Made by a program: the position numbers and the translations under genes. The notes below the pieces were generated by a model. It saw nothing but the letters and a program-made list of their open reading frames with translations. It ran no database searches and was not told the origin of the DNA. From Gordonia terrae (GTDB taxonomy: Bacteria; Actinomycetota; Actinomycetes; Mycobacteriales; Mycobacteriaceae), in NCBI RefSeq assembly GCF_001698225.1, contig NZ_CP016594.1, positions 124,001 to 188,000 of the forward strand: a stretch of 64,000 nt of DNA. Direction: 5' to 3'. The first letter of the stretch is position 1. Each line of letters opens with the position of its first letter. Positions 44,521 through 54,434 of this stretch are shown piece by piece.

Positions 44521-45084
44521 TCAGGACGCGACGCGACCCAACTTCGCGAGAAGCGTCGTCTGACGGTCGGCGCCGGTGGGGATCTCGACCTTGCGGCACA
44601 CGCCCTCGGAGTAGAGCGCGTCACCGAAACCGTCGACCGCCGTTTCCATCTCGGACAGTTCGTCGTCGGTGAACCGATGCTCTGCCCCGGCGGCCCGGGC
44701 GATGTCCCACCGGTGGGCGATCATGTCGAATCCGTAGAACCGGATGAGGGTCTCGCCGATGGTGGTCGGTCCGAAGTGGCCGTCGAAGGCGCGCTCGCCG
44801 ACGCTCGGGTCGGCGAGCAGGCCGGCGACGGTGTCGCGGTGGGTGTGCCAGGCGGCGGCCGGATCGTCGAGGGAGGGCGTGGGTCCGAGATCGACGTCGT
44901 GGCGTGCGAAGAACTCGCGCTGCGTGTCGATGACGTGACCGACGACGTCGCGTCCGGTCCAGCCCTCGCACGGGGAGGATGCGGTCCAGGTGTCCGCGGG
45001 AGCGTCGTCGAGGATGGCGGCGAAACCGTCGGCGAGGAGGGCGTAGTGGTCGAGCAATGGTGAGGTGTCGTTGATTGCGGTCAT
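44521..45084 (-). CDS. TIGR03086-type DinB/mycothiol-dependent protein
   Basis: 187 residues from the ATG at 45084. Signature SSPCEGWTGRDVVGHVIDTQREFF (the CEGW and VGHV phrases with metal His) and later GFDMIAHRWDIARA with the second His, then a C-terminal helical segment ending DRQTTLLAKLGR. This is the layout of TIGR03086 metal-binding proteins of actinobacteria. Divergent from the AraC regulator with 34 bases between starts. Confidence 0.88.
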   Translation of the reverse strand: MTAINDTSPLLDHYALLADGFAAILDDAPADTWTASSPCEGWTGRDVVGHVIDTQREFFARHDVDLGPTPSLDDPAAAWHTHRDTVAGLLADPSVGERAFDGHFGPTTIGETLIRFYGFDMIAHRWDIARAAGAEHRFTDDELSEMETAVDGFGDALYSEGVCRKVEIPTGADRQTTLLAKLGRVAS

Positions 45085-45118
45085 GATGAAAGTCAACCGC
45101 ACGAGTACGGGACGGTGA

Positions 45119-45955
45119 TTGATGAAACCCGACAATGAGGGGCGCGCGCGGCTCGACGACGTCGAGCGCGCGCACCTCGTCGACCCGTCGGACGCGAGTT
45201 ATCGCATCGGGCGGTGGGCGCCGAGCCCCGATCTCGACGAGCTGGTGCGCCGCTTCTGGGTTCCGGTCTGGTGGGTGCCACCCGGCGCCGAGGCGCCGCA
45301 GCGCGTTCTGCAGTACCCGGTCTGCCTCATCGTCATCAGCAACACCTATGCGCGTTTCTACGGCGTGGTGACCGGACTGTCGGAGACGGTTCTGACGGGC
45401 GACGGCTGGGCGGTCGGGGTGATGCTGACGCCGGGGGCCGGGGGGTTGCTGACCGGCGATGTCGGGGCGTGGACCGATCGACATGCCGAACTCGCCGAGG
45501 TCTTCGGCGAGAAGGGCAGCGATCTCGAGCGGTCGGTGCGCTCGGCGATGGCCGTGGACCCCGGGATCGAGGAGACCCAGCGTGTCGCGACCGATCGGGT
45601 CGAGGACTGGCTGCGCTCGTATCTCCCGCTCGACGACGACGGCCGGCTGATCAACGCGATCGTGGAGTACGTCGAGACCGATTCGACCGTCGTGGCGGTC
45701 GCGCAGATCTGCGAACGGTTCCATCTCACCGAACGGAGCCTGCAGCGGCTGACCCGGCGTCGCCTCGGCCTGACCCCGAAGTGGCTGATCCAGCGCCGCC
45801 GGTTGCACGAGGCGGCCGAGCGTCTGCGCGACCGGTCGGGAACGCTCGCCTCGCTCGCGGCGGAGCTGGCCTACGCCGACGAGGCGCACTTCGTGCGTGA
45901 CTTCAAGACCGTCACCGGCATGACCCCGCGGACGTTCTCGGCGCGGTTCGGCTAG
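45119..45955 (+). CDS. AraC-family transcriptional regulator
   Basis: 278 residues. N-terminal ligand domain of the type seen in DUF6597-containing AraC regulators (LDELVRRFWVPVWWVPPG, LQYPVCLIVISN, GVMLTPGAGGLLTG) and a C-terminal double HTH: VAQICERFHLTERSLQRLTRRRLGLTPKWLIQRRRL by order, then LASLAAELAYADEAHFVRDFKTVTGMTPRTF. ATG 45119 or 45122. Likely regulates the divergent DinB-type gene. Confidence 0.9.
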   Translation: MMKPDNEGRARLDDVERAHLVDPSDASYRIGRWAPSPDLDELVRRFWVPVWWVPPGAEAPQRVLQYPVCLIVISNTYARFYGVVTGLSETVLTGDGWAVGVMLTPGAGGLLTGDVGAWTDRHAELAEVFGEKGSDLERSVRSAMAVDPGIEETQRVATDRVEDWLRSYLPLDDDGRLINAIVEYVETDSTVVAVAQICERFHLTERSLQRLTRRRLGLTPKWLIQRRRLHEAAERLRDRSGTLASLAAELAYADEAHFVRDFKTVTGMTPRTFSARFG

Positions 45956-46080
45956 GCCGGGATCGTGGACCGGGCGCGGGATCGCGGACCGGCACGCGAC
46001 GGCGGGGCCGGTCGAATGTTGCCGAGATCACATCGGTGCAGGCAGAATCGTCGACATATCGGGCAATCAACGGAGGGTGC

Positions 46081-47373
46081 ATGACTGACGCGGCGTTGGT
46101 GGCCACGCGCATCCGCCGGGCGTACGAGGACTTCCTCTCCGGCGGGAATCCACCCGCGGATGCGGTCCGATCGATCGTCCGCGACTCGTGGGCGAGGTCG
46201 CTGACCAGGGGCGTCGACCCGAGTGAGGCCGCCGCGGACGGCGACCGTGCGTCCGTGATGTCACCCGCGGAGTTCGCCGCCTACCGAGCCGCACATCCCA
46301 TCACCGCCGTCCGGCCATTGGTGCAGTCGCTGATGGTCGATGCCATCGCCGACACCGGCGTCGTCGTCGCGCTGACGGATCAGGCCGGGCGCCTGCTGTG
46401 GATCGAGGGCGACACGGCCGCTCGCGATCGGGCCGGTCACATCAACTTCGTCGAGGGCACGGTGTGGAGCGAAGAGGTCGTCGGCACCAATGCCCCGGGA
46501 CTCGCGCTGGCCGTCGACCGAGGCGTACAGGTCGTCGGACCCGAACACTTCGCCGGCCCCGTGCAGGAGTGGAGCTGTGCCGCGGCGCCCGTGCACGACC
46601 CGCTGACCGGGCATGTGATCGGTGTCATCGACGTGACCGGTGGACGTGAGGTCGCGGCACCGTTCGCGCTGGCGGCCGTCCGCTCGGTGGTCGCGGCCGT
46701 CGAGCGTGAACTGCGGGCGGGTGCTGTCGACCTCGCCGACCCGTCCACCTTCGATCCGGCGCCCAGACCGCAGGGCGCGGCGCATCTCACCGTCCTCGGA
46801 GACGGTTCGGGACGCTGGCACCGAGTCGCCGACGGGCCGGGCGCCCGCACGCTGTCCCGTCGACATGCGGAGATACTCGTTCTGCTACAAGCATTTCCGG
46901 AAGGACTGAACACCGAGCAGCTCGCGCTCAAGCTGGCCGAGGACGGGCTCGACCCGGTCACGGTGCGAGCCGAGATCTCCCGGCTCCGCCGCGACCTCGG
47001 TGCCGACGTCGTGGCAAGCAGGCCCTACCGCCTCACTCTCGACATCACCTCCGACGTCGACGCCCTCCGGTCGCGCATCGCGTCGGGTACGGATCTCGCG
47101 TCGGTGGTCGACGACCTCGGTCGCGGCGGACTGCTCGCCGAGTCGAGCGCGCCGGGCATCGTCGACATCTTCGAGGAACTCCGGGAAGATCTGCGGTCAC
47201 GTCTCTTCGCGTCCGGCGACGTCGCGGCCCTCCGCCGGTGGACGTCGTCGACCCACGGACGCGACGACCTCGCCGCCTGGCGCCGCCTCGAACACCGCCT
47301 GCCGGTCGGCGACCCCGACCGGGCCGTCGTCGGCGGACGCATCCGACTCCTGGACAAGCGGTACGGGGCGTAA
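46081..47373 (+). CDS. GAF-domain transcriptional regulator of the aldehyde dehydrogenase
   Basis: 430 residues from the ATG at 46081 (GGAGGG just upstream). N-terminal part as in AcoR-type activators ([53 protein letters not shown] recognised by the NxxxGxxWSExxxGTNA motif), GAF domain to about residue 230, then a winged-helix region ([27 protein letters not shown]). It lacks the AAA+ and Fis domains of sigma-54 activators. It directly precedes the aldehyde dehydrogenase, its probable target. Confidence 0.85.
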   Translation: MTDAALVATRIRRAYEDFLSGGNPPADAVRSIVRDSWARSLTRGVDPSEAAADGDRASVMSPAEFAAYRAAHPITAVRPLVQSLMVDAIADTGVVVALTDQAGRLLWIEGDTAARDRAGHINFVEGTVWSEEVVGTNAPGLALAVDRGVQVVGPEHFAGPVQEWSCAAAPVHDPLTGHVIGVIDVTGGREVAAPFALAAVRSVVAAVERELRAGAVDLADPSTFDPAPRPQGAAHLTVLGDGSGRWHRVADGPGARTLSRRHAEILVLLQAFPEGLNTEQLALKLAEDGLDPVTVRAEISRLRRDLGADVVASRPYRLTLDITSDVDALRSRIASGTDLASVVDDLGRGGLLAESSAPGIVDIFEELREDLRSRLFASGDVAALRRWTSSTHGRDDLAAWRRLEHRLPVGDPDRAVVGGRIRLLDKRYGA

Positions 47374-47406
47374 CCGGCTGAGCTGCGTGAACAGCTGGTG
47401 GCCAAC

Positions 47407-47425
47407 GTTGCAACGCTTGTGCAAC
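47407..47425. promoter_or_regulatory. Imperfect palindrome upstream of the aldehyde dehydrogenase
   Basis: GTTGCAACGCTTGTGCAAC: arms GTTGCA and TGCAAC lie 124-106 bases before the ATG at 47531. A plausible activator site for the GAF regulator encoded upstream. Seen in one place only, so tentative. Confidence 0.4.
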
Positions 47426-47530
47426 CACCCCGCTCCTAGAGTGTGGAGCAGATCACAACGGACGCCTCCGGTGTCCCGTGTGACATCCGCAGAGCGTCCT
47501 CAGCTTGAGGCCCACACGCAAGGAGCAACC

Positions 47531-49054
47531 ATGACCGTCTTCGCAAAGCCGGGTGCCGATGGCTCGGTGATGAGCTACGAGTCGCGCTACGACAACTGGA
47601 TCGGCGGACAGTGGACCCCGCCGGTGAAGGGTCAGTACTTCGAGAACCCGTCGCCCGTCGACGGCAAGATCTTCTGCGAGGTCGCACGCTCGACCGCCGA
47701 GGACATCGACCTCGCGCTCGACGCCGCCCACAAGGCCGCACCCGGATGGGGCAAGACCCCCGTCGCCGAGCGCTCGCTGGCCCTGCTGCGCATCGCCGAT
47801 CGCATGGAGGAGAACCTCGAGAAGCTCGCCGTCGCCGAGACCTGGGACAACGGCAAGGCCGTCCGCGAGACCATGGCCGCCGACATCCCGCTGGCCATCG
47901 ACCACTTCCGCTACTTCGCCGGCGCCCTCCGCGCCCAGGAGGGCTCGATCTCCGAGGTCGACGAGGACACCGTCGCCTACCACTTCCACGAGCCGCTCGG
48001 CGTCGTCGGCCAGATCATCCCCTGGAACTTCCCGATCCTGATGGCGGTGTGGAAGCTGGCGCCCGCGCTCGCCGCCGGCAACGCGGTCGTGCTCAAGCCC
48101 GCCGAGCAGACACCCGCGTCGATCCTGTACCTGGTCAGCCTCATCAGCGACCTGCTTCCCGCCGGAGTCCTCAACGTGGTCAACGGGTTCGGCGTCGAGG
48201 CGGGCAAGCCGCTCGCGTCGAGCAACCGTATCCGCAAGATCGCGTTCACCGGTGAGACCACCACCGGCCGGCTCATCATGCAGTACGCCTCGGAGAACCT
48301 GATCCCGGTCACCCTCGAGCTGGGCGGCAAGAGCCCGAACATCTTCTTCAACGACGTGATGTCCGCCGACGACGGGTTCCTCGACCGTGCGCTGGAAGGC
48401 TTCTCGATGTTCGCGCTCAACCAGGGCGAGGTGTGCACCTGCCCCAGCCGCGCGCTCATCCAGCAGGACATCTACGACGAGTTCATCGCCAAGGCCGTCG
48501 ACCGCGTCGGAAAGATCAAGCAGGGCAACCCCCTCGACACCGACACGATGATGGGCGCGCAGGCCTCCAACGATCAGTTCGAGAAGATCTCCTCCTACCT
48601 CGCCATCGGCAAGGACGAGGGCGCCGAGGTGCTGATCGGCGGCGAGGCAGCCGAACTCGACGGCGATCTGGCCGGCGGCTTCTACATCAAACCGACTGTC
48701 TTCCAGGGCAACAACAAGATGCGCATCTTCCAGGAAGAGATCTTCGGCCCGGTCCTCGCGGTCACCACCTTCAAGGACTTCGCCGACGCCATGCACATCG
48801 CCAACGACACGCTCTACGGGCTCGGCGCCGGCGTGTGGAGCCGTGACGGTGCGACCGCCTACCGGGCGGGCCGCGAGATCCAGGCCGGCCGGGTGTGGAC
48901 GAACACCTACCACGACTACCCGGCGCACGCCGCCTTCGGCGGGTACAAGCAGTCCGGTATCGGTCGCGAGAACCACCTCATGATGCTCGAGCACTACCAG
49001 CAGACCAAGAACCTCCTGGTCGGTTACGCTCAGAGCGCCAAGGGTTTCTTCTGA
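47531..49054 (+). CDS. Aldehyde dehydrogenase (acetaldehyde type, ExaC/AldA-like)
   Basis: 507 residues, NAD-dependent ALDH. N-terminal [20 protein letters not shown] is typical of the ExaC/AcoD/AldA group. NAD region [22 protein letters not shown], catalytic Glu in LELGGKSPN, catalytic Cys in [11 protein letters not shown], and C-terminal [13 protein letters not shown]. Oxidises acetaldehyde or related aldehydes to acids, often with alcohol dehydrogenases. AGGAG lies nine bases upstream of the ATG. Confidence 0.93.
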   Translation: MTVFAKPGADGSVMSYESRYDNWIGGQWTPPVKGQYFENPSPVDGKIFCEVARSTAEDIDLALDAAHKAAPGWGKTPVAERSLALLRIADRMEENLEKLAVAETWDNGKAVRETMAADIPLAIDHFRYFAGALRAQEGSISEVDEDTVAYHFHEPLGVVGQIIPWNFPILMAVWKLAPALAAGNAVVLKPAEQTPASILYLVSLISDLLPAGVLNVVNGFGVEAGKPLASSNRIRKIAFTGETTTGRLIMQYASENLIPVTLELGGKSPNIFFNDVMSADDGFLDRALEGFSMFALNQGEVCTCPSRALIQQDIYDEFIAKAVDRVGKIKQGNPLDTDTMMGAQASNDQFEKISSYLAIGKDEGAEVLIGGEAAELDGDLAGGFYIKPTVFQGNNKMRIFQEEIFGPVLAVTTFKDFADAMHIANDTLYGLGAGVWSRDGATAYRAGREIQAGRVWTNTYHDYPAHAAFGGYKQSGIGRENHLMMLEHYQQTKNLLVGYAQSAKGFF

Positions 49055-49099
49055 CCCTTCGAGGCTCGTCGCTAGCGCTCCTCGCACCTCAGGGAGCAG
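49055..49099 (-). repeat. Dispersed palindromic repeat, copy 6
   Basis: Reverse-orientation copy CCCTTCGAGGCTCGTCGCTA, GCGCTCCTCGCACCTCAG, GGAGCA, squeezed between the aldehyde dehydrogenase stop at 49054 and the DUF779 gene start at 49117. It therefore lies inside a presumed operon. Confidence 0.85.
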
Positions 49100-49116
49100 A
49101 TGAGAGGTGATTGACG

Positions 49117-49542
49117 ATGACCGCCGAGCAGAGTGTTCCTGATCGCGTGGTCGCCACAGACTCCGCCGTGCAGCTCCTGACCAAGTTGTCGGAGCTGCAC
49201 GGCGGCCTCATGATCCACCAGTCCGGTGGGTGCTGTGACGGCTCGGCCCCGATGTGTTACCCGGTCGGGGAGTATCGAGTGGGCCAGCGGGATGTGCTGG
49301 TCGGCGAGATCGAACTCCCCGAACCCATTCCGGCTGTACGGGTCTGGATCAACGGTGACCAGTTCGAGCTGTGGAAGCACACCCAGCTGATCCTCGACGT
49401 CGTGAAGGGTCGTGGCGCCGGATTCAGTCTCGAGGCGCCGGAAGGCGTCCGGTTCCTCTCGCGTGCACGAACTTTCACTGATGAGGAGAACGAGATCCTG
49501 GAGGCGTCGCCGCCGCTGACGGGGGCCACCGCCGGCCCCTGA
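49117..49542 (+). CDS. DUF779 protein, aldehyde dehydrogenase partner
   Basis: 141 residues from the ATG at 49117 (GAGAGGTG upstream). DUF779 signature: AVQLLTKLSELHGGLMIHQSGGCCDGSAPMCYP by its HGGLMFHQSGGCCDGS-type phrase, then GQRDVLVGEI and WINGDQFELWKHTQLILDVVKGRGAGFSLE. DUF779 genes habitually follow acetaldehyde dehydrogenases of this type; the conserved CC and C suggest metal or redox work. Function unknown. Confidence 0.92.
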   Translation: MTAEQSVPDRVVATDSAVQLLTKLSELHGGLMIHQSGGCCDGSAPMCYPVGEYRVGQRDVLVGEIELPEPIPAVRVWINGDQFELWKHTQLILDVVKGRGAGFSLEAPEGVRFLSRARTFTDEENEILEASPPLTGATAGP

Positions 49543-49552
49543 GCTCGACCCC

Positions 49553-49605
49553 ACACAGAATGCGTCGTCCGTATCGAAATCCGATACGGACGACGCATTC
49601 TGTGT
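49553..49605. terminator. Long perfect terminator hairpin
   Basis: 24-base perfect inverted repeat (49553-49576 with 49582-49605) around the loop AAATC, after the DUF779 stop and 14 bases before the stop of the convergent secreted-protein gene. Acts for both directions. Confidence 0.85.
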
Positions 49606-49619
49606 CTGTCCGGGCTGGT

Positions 49620-50084
49620 TCACCACTGGTCGAAGCCGACGTTGACCTGGGGGTATCCGGTGTCGATGTGGTTGTTCATCCAGTAGTTCTGGGCGTGGGG
49701 TCCCCAGATGGTGCTCATGGCGGTGTTGACGTTGTGGGGGTGGTTGGTGAGTTGGTAGTTGGCGGTGGGGCCGAAGGCGCCGATGCGGTAGATGGCGTTG
49801 ACGTCGAGGTGGTTGGTGAAGGGTGCGGTGGCGGTGATGGTTTCGGTGGCGCCGGGGTAGAGGATGTGTTGGGGTGCGTTGACCCATTGGCCGCCGTCGG
49901 CGTTGGCGCCTTGGAGGTATTCGGGCTTGTCGGTGTGGTTGGTGATGGTCATGGCGACGGTGGGTTCGCCGGGGCGGGTGATGGGGAGGGTGCCGGCGTG
50001 GGCTGCTCCGGCGGCGCCGAGGGCGATGCCGGTTGCGGCGGCGAGTCCGAGGGTGGCGGTGGCGATGCGGGTGGTGGTCTTCAT
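49620..50084 (-). CDS. Small secreted protein of unknown function
   Basis: 154 residues. Signal peptide (TTTRIATATLGLAAATGIAL, cut at AHA-G). The mature 123 residues are beta-rich: VAMTITNHTDKPEYLQGANA, GQWVNAPQHILYPGATETI, NAIYRIGAFGPTANYQLTNH, and a C-terminal NVGFDQW. The ITN-T...GxW...PG layout recalls small secreted beta-sandwich proteins such as aegerolysin/ET79-type, but the match is too weak to name. CGGGAGCAC lies upstream of the ATG. Confidence 0.7.
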   Translation of the reverse strand: MKTTTRIATATLGLAAATGIALGAAGAAHAGTLPITRPGEPTVAMTITNHTDKPEYLQGANADGGQWVNAPQHILYPGATETITATAPFTNHLDVNAIYRIGAFGPTANYQLTNHPHNVNTAMSTIWGPHAQNYWMNNHIDTGYPQVNVGFDQW

Positions 50085-50282
50085 GGTGTGCTCCCGGTGT
50101 GGTGTGGGGGTTGTTGTGGTGACACCACTGACTTTCCTCGGGATGTGGGTGTGGTGGTTTCCGCTGACCGGGTGATGGTGGGGGTGAACGCTGCATCCAC
50201 CGATCGGGGGACATGCGGACCCGGACACGAGGATGCGCCGAGTTCGACGGGTGGGAGTCGTCGGGGCAACTACCATCGAGGG

Positions 50283-50825
50283 ATGTCGAACGCCGACGGC
50301 TCCCCACCGCCCCGCCCACGCGTCGCCGTCACGCCGATGCGTCCGCAACGGCCGGCCGGACGTGCCGCGGCCGTCCGGTACGTGATCGTCGGCTGGCTGG
50401 TGTCGGTCGCCCTCGTCATCGTGACCGTGGGACTGACACTCCTGTCCCTCAACGACATTCGGTCCACCCTTGCCGCCGATCTCGTGCGGGCCCACCCGGA
50501 GAGCGGAACCGACGCCGCACGTGCCGTGGACATCTCACTGATGGTCGGCGCGGTCATCGCCGTGGTCGTGGTGGTCCTGGGTCTGTGGGGATCAGCCCGA
50601 CTCTGGGACAGCCGACGGTCCGGTCGCACCATCCTGACGATCGGTGCCGCGGCGGCTGTCGCCGGCGCCGTGGCGTTCCATCTCACCGTCAGTCCGTCCG
50701 CGACCGCCCTGGCCGATATCGGCATGCCGGTTGTCGCACAGTGGCTTCCGGCGACCGCCGCCCTCGTCGCGGTCATCGCCACCGGGATCGCCTACACCCG
50801 GTCGGTCACGGCCTCCCTGCGCTGA
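50283..50825 (+). CDS. Four-helix membrane protein of unknown function
   Basis: 180 residues from the ATG at 50283. Pro/Arg-rich cytoplasmic N-terminus, then four membrane segments (YVIVGWLVSVALVIVTVGLT; VGAVIAVVVVVLGLWG; ILTIGAAAAVAGAVAFHL; WLPATAALVAVIATGIAY). Its last 20 bases overlap the 3' end of the convergent iniC-like gene. No family recognised. Confidence 0.7.
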   Translation: MSNADGSPPPRPRVAVTPMRPQRPAGRAAAVRYVIVGWLVSVALVIVTVGLTLLSLNDIRSTLAADLVRAHPESGTDAARAVDISLMVGAVIAVVVVVLGLWGSARLWDSRRSGRTILTIGAAAAVAGAVAFHLTVSPSATALADIGMPVVAQWLPATAALVAVIATGIAYTRSVTASLR

Positions 50826-52314
50826 AGCCCTCGACGTCGCCGGTCCGGACCACCGCGTCGAGTTGCGCGACGATGCCCTCGGCGCTGCGAACCGCGACCT
50901 GACATGCCGACGCCGACGCCGGACCGAGGAGCGGATGGCCGGCACGCGCCCGCCAGACACGCGCGGCCTCGATGGCCGCGTCGCGCAACGCATACAGGTC
51001 CGCGGTCGGTGGCAGCCCGAGGCGGACCGCGGGATCGATGCCCGATCCGCCGATGAGTCGGGTGATCTCGGCCGCCTGATCCGGGGGAAGATCGACGCCG
51101 CCGGCCCGGATGGTGCCGAGCAGACGCAGTTCACGGAAGCCGTGCACGTCCGCGAGCTCCCGACGGACCGAGGCCCGGACGTCGCGCGCTCCCGCCGACG
51201 GTGAGGCGGCGAGAAGGTGATCCATCGTCACCAGTGCGGAATGGGATTTGAGCTGGTCGGCGCGCTGGCCGAACTGGGTGTCGATGATGGCACTCAATTC
51301 CGAGAGCCCGCTGCGCTCGACGAGTTCGGCGGCCAGCGCCGACGACGAGGTGGCGCCGAACCGGATGAGCGTGACCGCCATGCGGATGCCGAAGGCGCCG
51401 AGGCGTTCGGCCAGCGAACGGCGCAGATCGGCCGGGATGGCAGGCAGGATGTCGGGGCGCGAGAACCGGTCCATGGTGAGCAGTGCCGCCTCGAGATCGG
51501 GACCCGGGGTCGCGGCCAGCTCTGCCAGCGCGCGGAACTCGACCTCCCGCATCGTCCGGGCGGCGAGCGCCAGGAGTCCCGCGACCGGCACGACCGCCTG
51601 GCAGAGCCCGGTGCGTTCGAGTTCGCCGGCGAACCGCCCGGCGATCTGATGTGCCGAGATCATCGCGTCCATCCGGCCGGCGCCGAGCTCGTCGGCGCGG
51701 GAGACCACACCGATCACGCCCAGGGGACCCGACGATCCGCCGATGGCCGAACCGATGCGGCGCAGCATCGTCGTGTCGGTGGCGGTCAGGGAACGCAGCA
51801 GGTAGACGACGGCGTCGACGCCGGACAGGCCGTCGTCGGGGGTGAGGAGCGCGAGTGTGGACGCGGACAGCTCCGTCGAGAGCGAGGCCGTGCCCGGGGT
51901 GTCGACGATGGTCGTCGACTGCAGCGCCCGCGCAGGCCATTCGACGTCCAGGCGGTCGACGCGGTCGGCGGTCAGGCGCCCGAAGTCGAAGCCCAACCGG
52001 CCGTCGATGCGGGTGACCGGGATGCCGACCGCGCGGCCGTCGTCGACGTGCGCGGTGACCGACGGGGACCGTCCGTTGCGGTACCAGGTGACCACGCGTG
52101 TGCACTCGGTGGCGTCGGTAGGGGCGATGTCTTGCCCGACAAGGGCATTGAGCAGCGTCGACTTGCCTGCCTTGAGCGAACCGGCCAGCGCGATCCGCAC
52201 CGGCTGATACAACCGGTGGGCGCACACGTCGAGCTCGGCCTGTGCATGCGGGTCGTCGGCGAGCGCGGCGCGGGTGGCCTCGAGAAGCCCTCGGACACGG
52301 GCGATGTCGGTCAT
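50806..52314 (-). CDS. iniC: IniC-like dynamin-family GTPase
   Basis: 502 residues. GTPase motifs: P-loop GSLKAGKSTL (near residue 44), G3 DTPGTASLS and G4-like SRAD. The rest is helical. The order after an IniA-like GTPase and an IniB-like protein is that of the mycobacterial isoniazid-inducible iniBAC operon, whose IniA is a membrane-remodelling dynamin-like protein. Start overlaps the upstream stop by four bases (ATGA), so both GTPases should be made together. Confidence 0.82.
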   Translation of the reverse strand: MTDIARVRGLLEATRAALADDPHAQAELDVCAHRLYQPVRIALAGSLKAGKSTLLNALVGQDIAPTDATECTRVVTWYRNGRSPSVTAHVDDGRAVGIPVTRIDGRLGFDFGRLTADRVDRLDVEWPARALQSTTIVDTPGTASLSTELSASTLALLTPDDGLSGVDAVVYLLRSLTATDTTMLRRIGSAIGGSSGPLGVIGVVSRADELGAGRMDAMISAHQIAGRFAGELERTGLCQAVVPVAGLLALAARTMREVEFRALAELAATPGPDLEAALLTMDRFSRPDILPAIPADLRRSLAERLGAFGIRMAVTLIRFGATSSSALAAELVERSGLSELSAIIDTQFGQRADQLKSHSALVTMDHLLAASPSAGARDVRASVRRELADVHGFRELRLLGTIRAGGVDLPPDQAAEITRLIGGSGIDPAVRLGLPPTADLYALRDAAIEAARVWRARAGHPLLGPASASACQVAVRSAEGIVAQLDAVVRTGDVEGFSAGRP

Positions 52315-54305
52315 CGGTGGGGAAGCTCCGCGGCGGTGTCGTCGGGATCGAGATGGTCGGCCGCTCTGCGCAGGGCGGCGACCGCATGGAGCCGCGATTC
52401 GAGTTCGGCAACCCGTCCGGATCGTTCCGAGTCCGCGAGGGTCGCGGCGGACTGTGCAGCACTGAGGGATTCCGAGATCGAGCGCGCGGTCTGTTCGGCG
52501 ACCGAGGTGAAATGGTCACGGAGGACTCGCTGGATCACCCGTAGCCGGTCGCGGGACTCCTTGCCGACCTGGAAGCTGACGTCGTCGGTGAAGGCGCGTA
52601 CGGCGACCTTCGCCTTCGCGCGACGCTCGAGGACCTTGGCCTCCTTGTCATCCCGATAGGCCTTGGTACCCAGCAACAGTCCGGCGCCGACGGACACCGG
52701 GTTGATGAGAGCCATGCCGACCATCGTCGAGATGAGGCCGAACATCAGCACGCCGCCGTAGGAGCCGCGCATCCCGATCAGCAGTTTCTGGGCGACACCG
52801 ACTCGGCCGCTGTCGAGTTCGGCGAGTTCGGCAACCGAGTCGAGAACGCCGGTGAGATCCGCGACGTCGATGTCGGGGAGCGAGTTCTGGCCGGCGGCCG
52901 CGAAGTGGTCGGCGACCCGTTCGGCGAGCCACACCGAACGCTCGTGCGCCCAGACGAAGTTGTCGCCGATCACCGCCGCGGTCTGGTCGGCCAACCACTC
53001 GCTCAACTGCTCCCAGTCGACCCCCGGGTCGCCCTCGTCGATCGCCCGCTCGGCCTCCCGGGTCACCGCACGCAGACGGTCCCGCAGGTCGTGGTCGATG
53101 TCGGCGGCGAGATCGGCGATCCCATCGGCCAGCGTCTGCTGCCATTGCGCGGACTGTCGGCGCATGGCCTCGGCGTCGGACTTGGCTTCCCGGAGTGCCC
53201 CGACGGCGCGGCCGGCGGTCTCGGGGTCACGCAGGGCGGCGAGTTCGCTGCCCAGGGTGAGCGCGAGATGCTCACTGACGACTCGTAGATCGGTGGCGAC
53301 GGTGGCTCGCGTCGCCTGTCGCGCGGTGGCCACCACGCGCTCGCGCAGATAGCGGTACAGATCGAGGAACCCGGCCTCCGCGTTCAGTTTCTCGTCACCG
53401 AGACGCAGTGCGTGGGAACGGAGTACCGACGACACCGGCAGCAGCGGGATGTCGAGGCCCGCGGTCTGCAGATGCGACCGGTCGGCGTCGACGATGGCCC
53501 GCCAGTGCGGATACAGGTCGGTCTTCGTGACCAGGCACGCCAGCGTCGGGCACAGACCGGCCACCTGCTGGAGGAACGCCATCTCCGGTGCGGTGAACTC
53601 CTGGCTGGCATCGGATATGACGAGCACTGCGTCGGCCGCTGCGACCATACCCAATGTTGCTGCGGCATAGGGATGTCCGTGACCGCCGACGCCGGGGGTG
53701 TCGACGAGGACGAGGCCGTCGGCGAGCAACGGGCCGGGTGCCTCGATCTCGAGACGCAGTACTTCGCGGCCACCGGCGAGCGGGGAGTCGGGGGTGATGC
53801 CGGCGATCGCCTCGATCGGCACCGGGATGCGGCTGTCGGTGGCCGGGCCGTCGACGATCAGATGGGCCGACGGTTGCGCGGCGTGCGAGATGACGGTCGG
53901 CACCGCGGTCGTCTCGTCGTCGCCGACCGAGCACACGTCGAGGTTGAGCAGCGCGTTGACGAAAGAGCTCTTGCCCTGCTTCAGCTGACCCACCACGACG
54001 ATCCGCAGCCGGGGGTCGGTGATCCGGGTGCGTGCGCCGTCGAGTCGGCTGACGAGATCGTTGCGACCGGCCTCCCGGGCCACGTCCGACATCGTCGACA
54101 GCAATTCGCCGATGGTGCTGGGCGACTGGGTCGTTGCGGTGGGGGCTGATCGCGCCGGCGTGACCGCGGACGGTGGTGTCGGGGTCGGTGGTGTCGGCGT
54201 CCGCGGTGTCGGGGTCGGCGGTGCCGGGACCGGGTCGGGTTCGGGTGCGTCCCGGTCGGCGGCGTGCCGGCCGACCCGAGGTGGTTCGGCGGGTGGAGTG
54301 GTCAT
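52311..54305 (-). CDS. iniA: IniA-like dynamin-family GTPase
   Basis: 664 residues. A Pro/Thr-rich N-terminal tail of about 60 residues (PTPTPRTPTPPTPTPPS) precedes the GTPase domain: P-loop GQLKQGKSSF, switch TTAVPT, G3 DTPGVGGHG, G4 TKTD. Then long helices and a paired hydrophobic stretch GGVLMFGLISTMVGMALINP, VSVGAGLLLG follows, probably the membrane-inserting tip. Mycobacterial IniA binds and remodels membranes and influences drug tolerance. The disordered tail is longer than I recall for mycobacterial IniA. Confidence 0.85.
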   Translation of the reverse strand: MTTPPAEPPRVGRHAADRDAPEPDPVPAPPTPTPRTPTPPTPTPPSAVTPARSAPTATTQSPSTIGELLSTMSDVAREAGRNDLVSRLDGARTRITDPRLRIVVVGQLKQGKSSFVNALLNLDVCSVGDDETTAVPTVISHAAQPSAHLIVDGPATDSRIPVPIEAIAGITPDSPLAGGREVLRLEIEAPGPLLADGLVLVDTPGVGGHGHPYAAATLGMVAAADAVLVISDASQEFTAPEMAFLQQVAGLCPTLACLVTKTDLYPHWRAIVDADRSHLQTAGLDIPLLPVSSVLRSHALRLGDEKLNAEAGFLDLYRYLRERVVATARQATRATVATDLRVVSEHLALTLGSELAALRDPETAGRAVGALREAKSDAEAMRRQSAQWQQTLADGIADLAADIDHDLRDRLRAVTREAERAIDEGDPGVDWEQLSEWLADQTAAVIGDNFVWAHERSVWLAERVADHFAAAGQNSLPDIDVADLTGVLDSVAELAELDSGRVGVAQKLLIGMRGSYGGVLMFGLISTMVGMALINPVSVGAGLLLGTKAYRDDKEAKVLERRAKAKVAVRAFTDDVSFQVGKESRDRLRVIQRVLRDHFTSVAEQTARSISESLSAAQSAATLADSERSGRVAELESRLHAVAALRRAADHLDPDDTAAELPHR

Positions 54306-54434
54306 GGTGTCCTCACGGTAGCGGTGAGTCGGCGTGTCCGGTCGGCATCGGACGAGGACCGCCCCGGGACCTGCCCACGTCCAGGGTTGCTGGATCGGTG
54401 AGCGGTCCCGGGGCGGGTTGCCGACCTGGATGGG

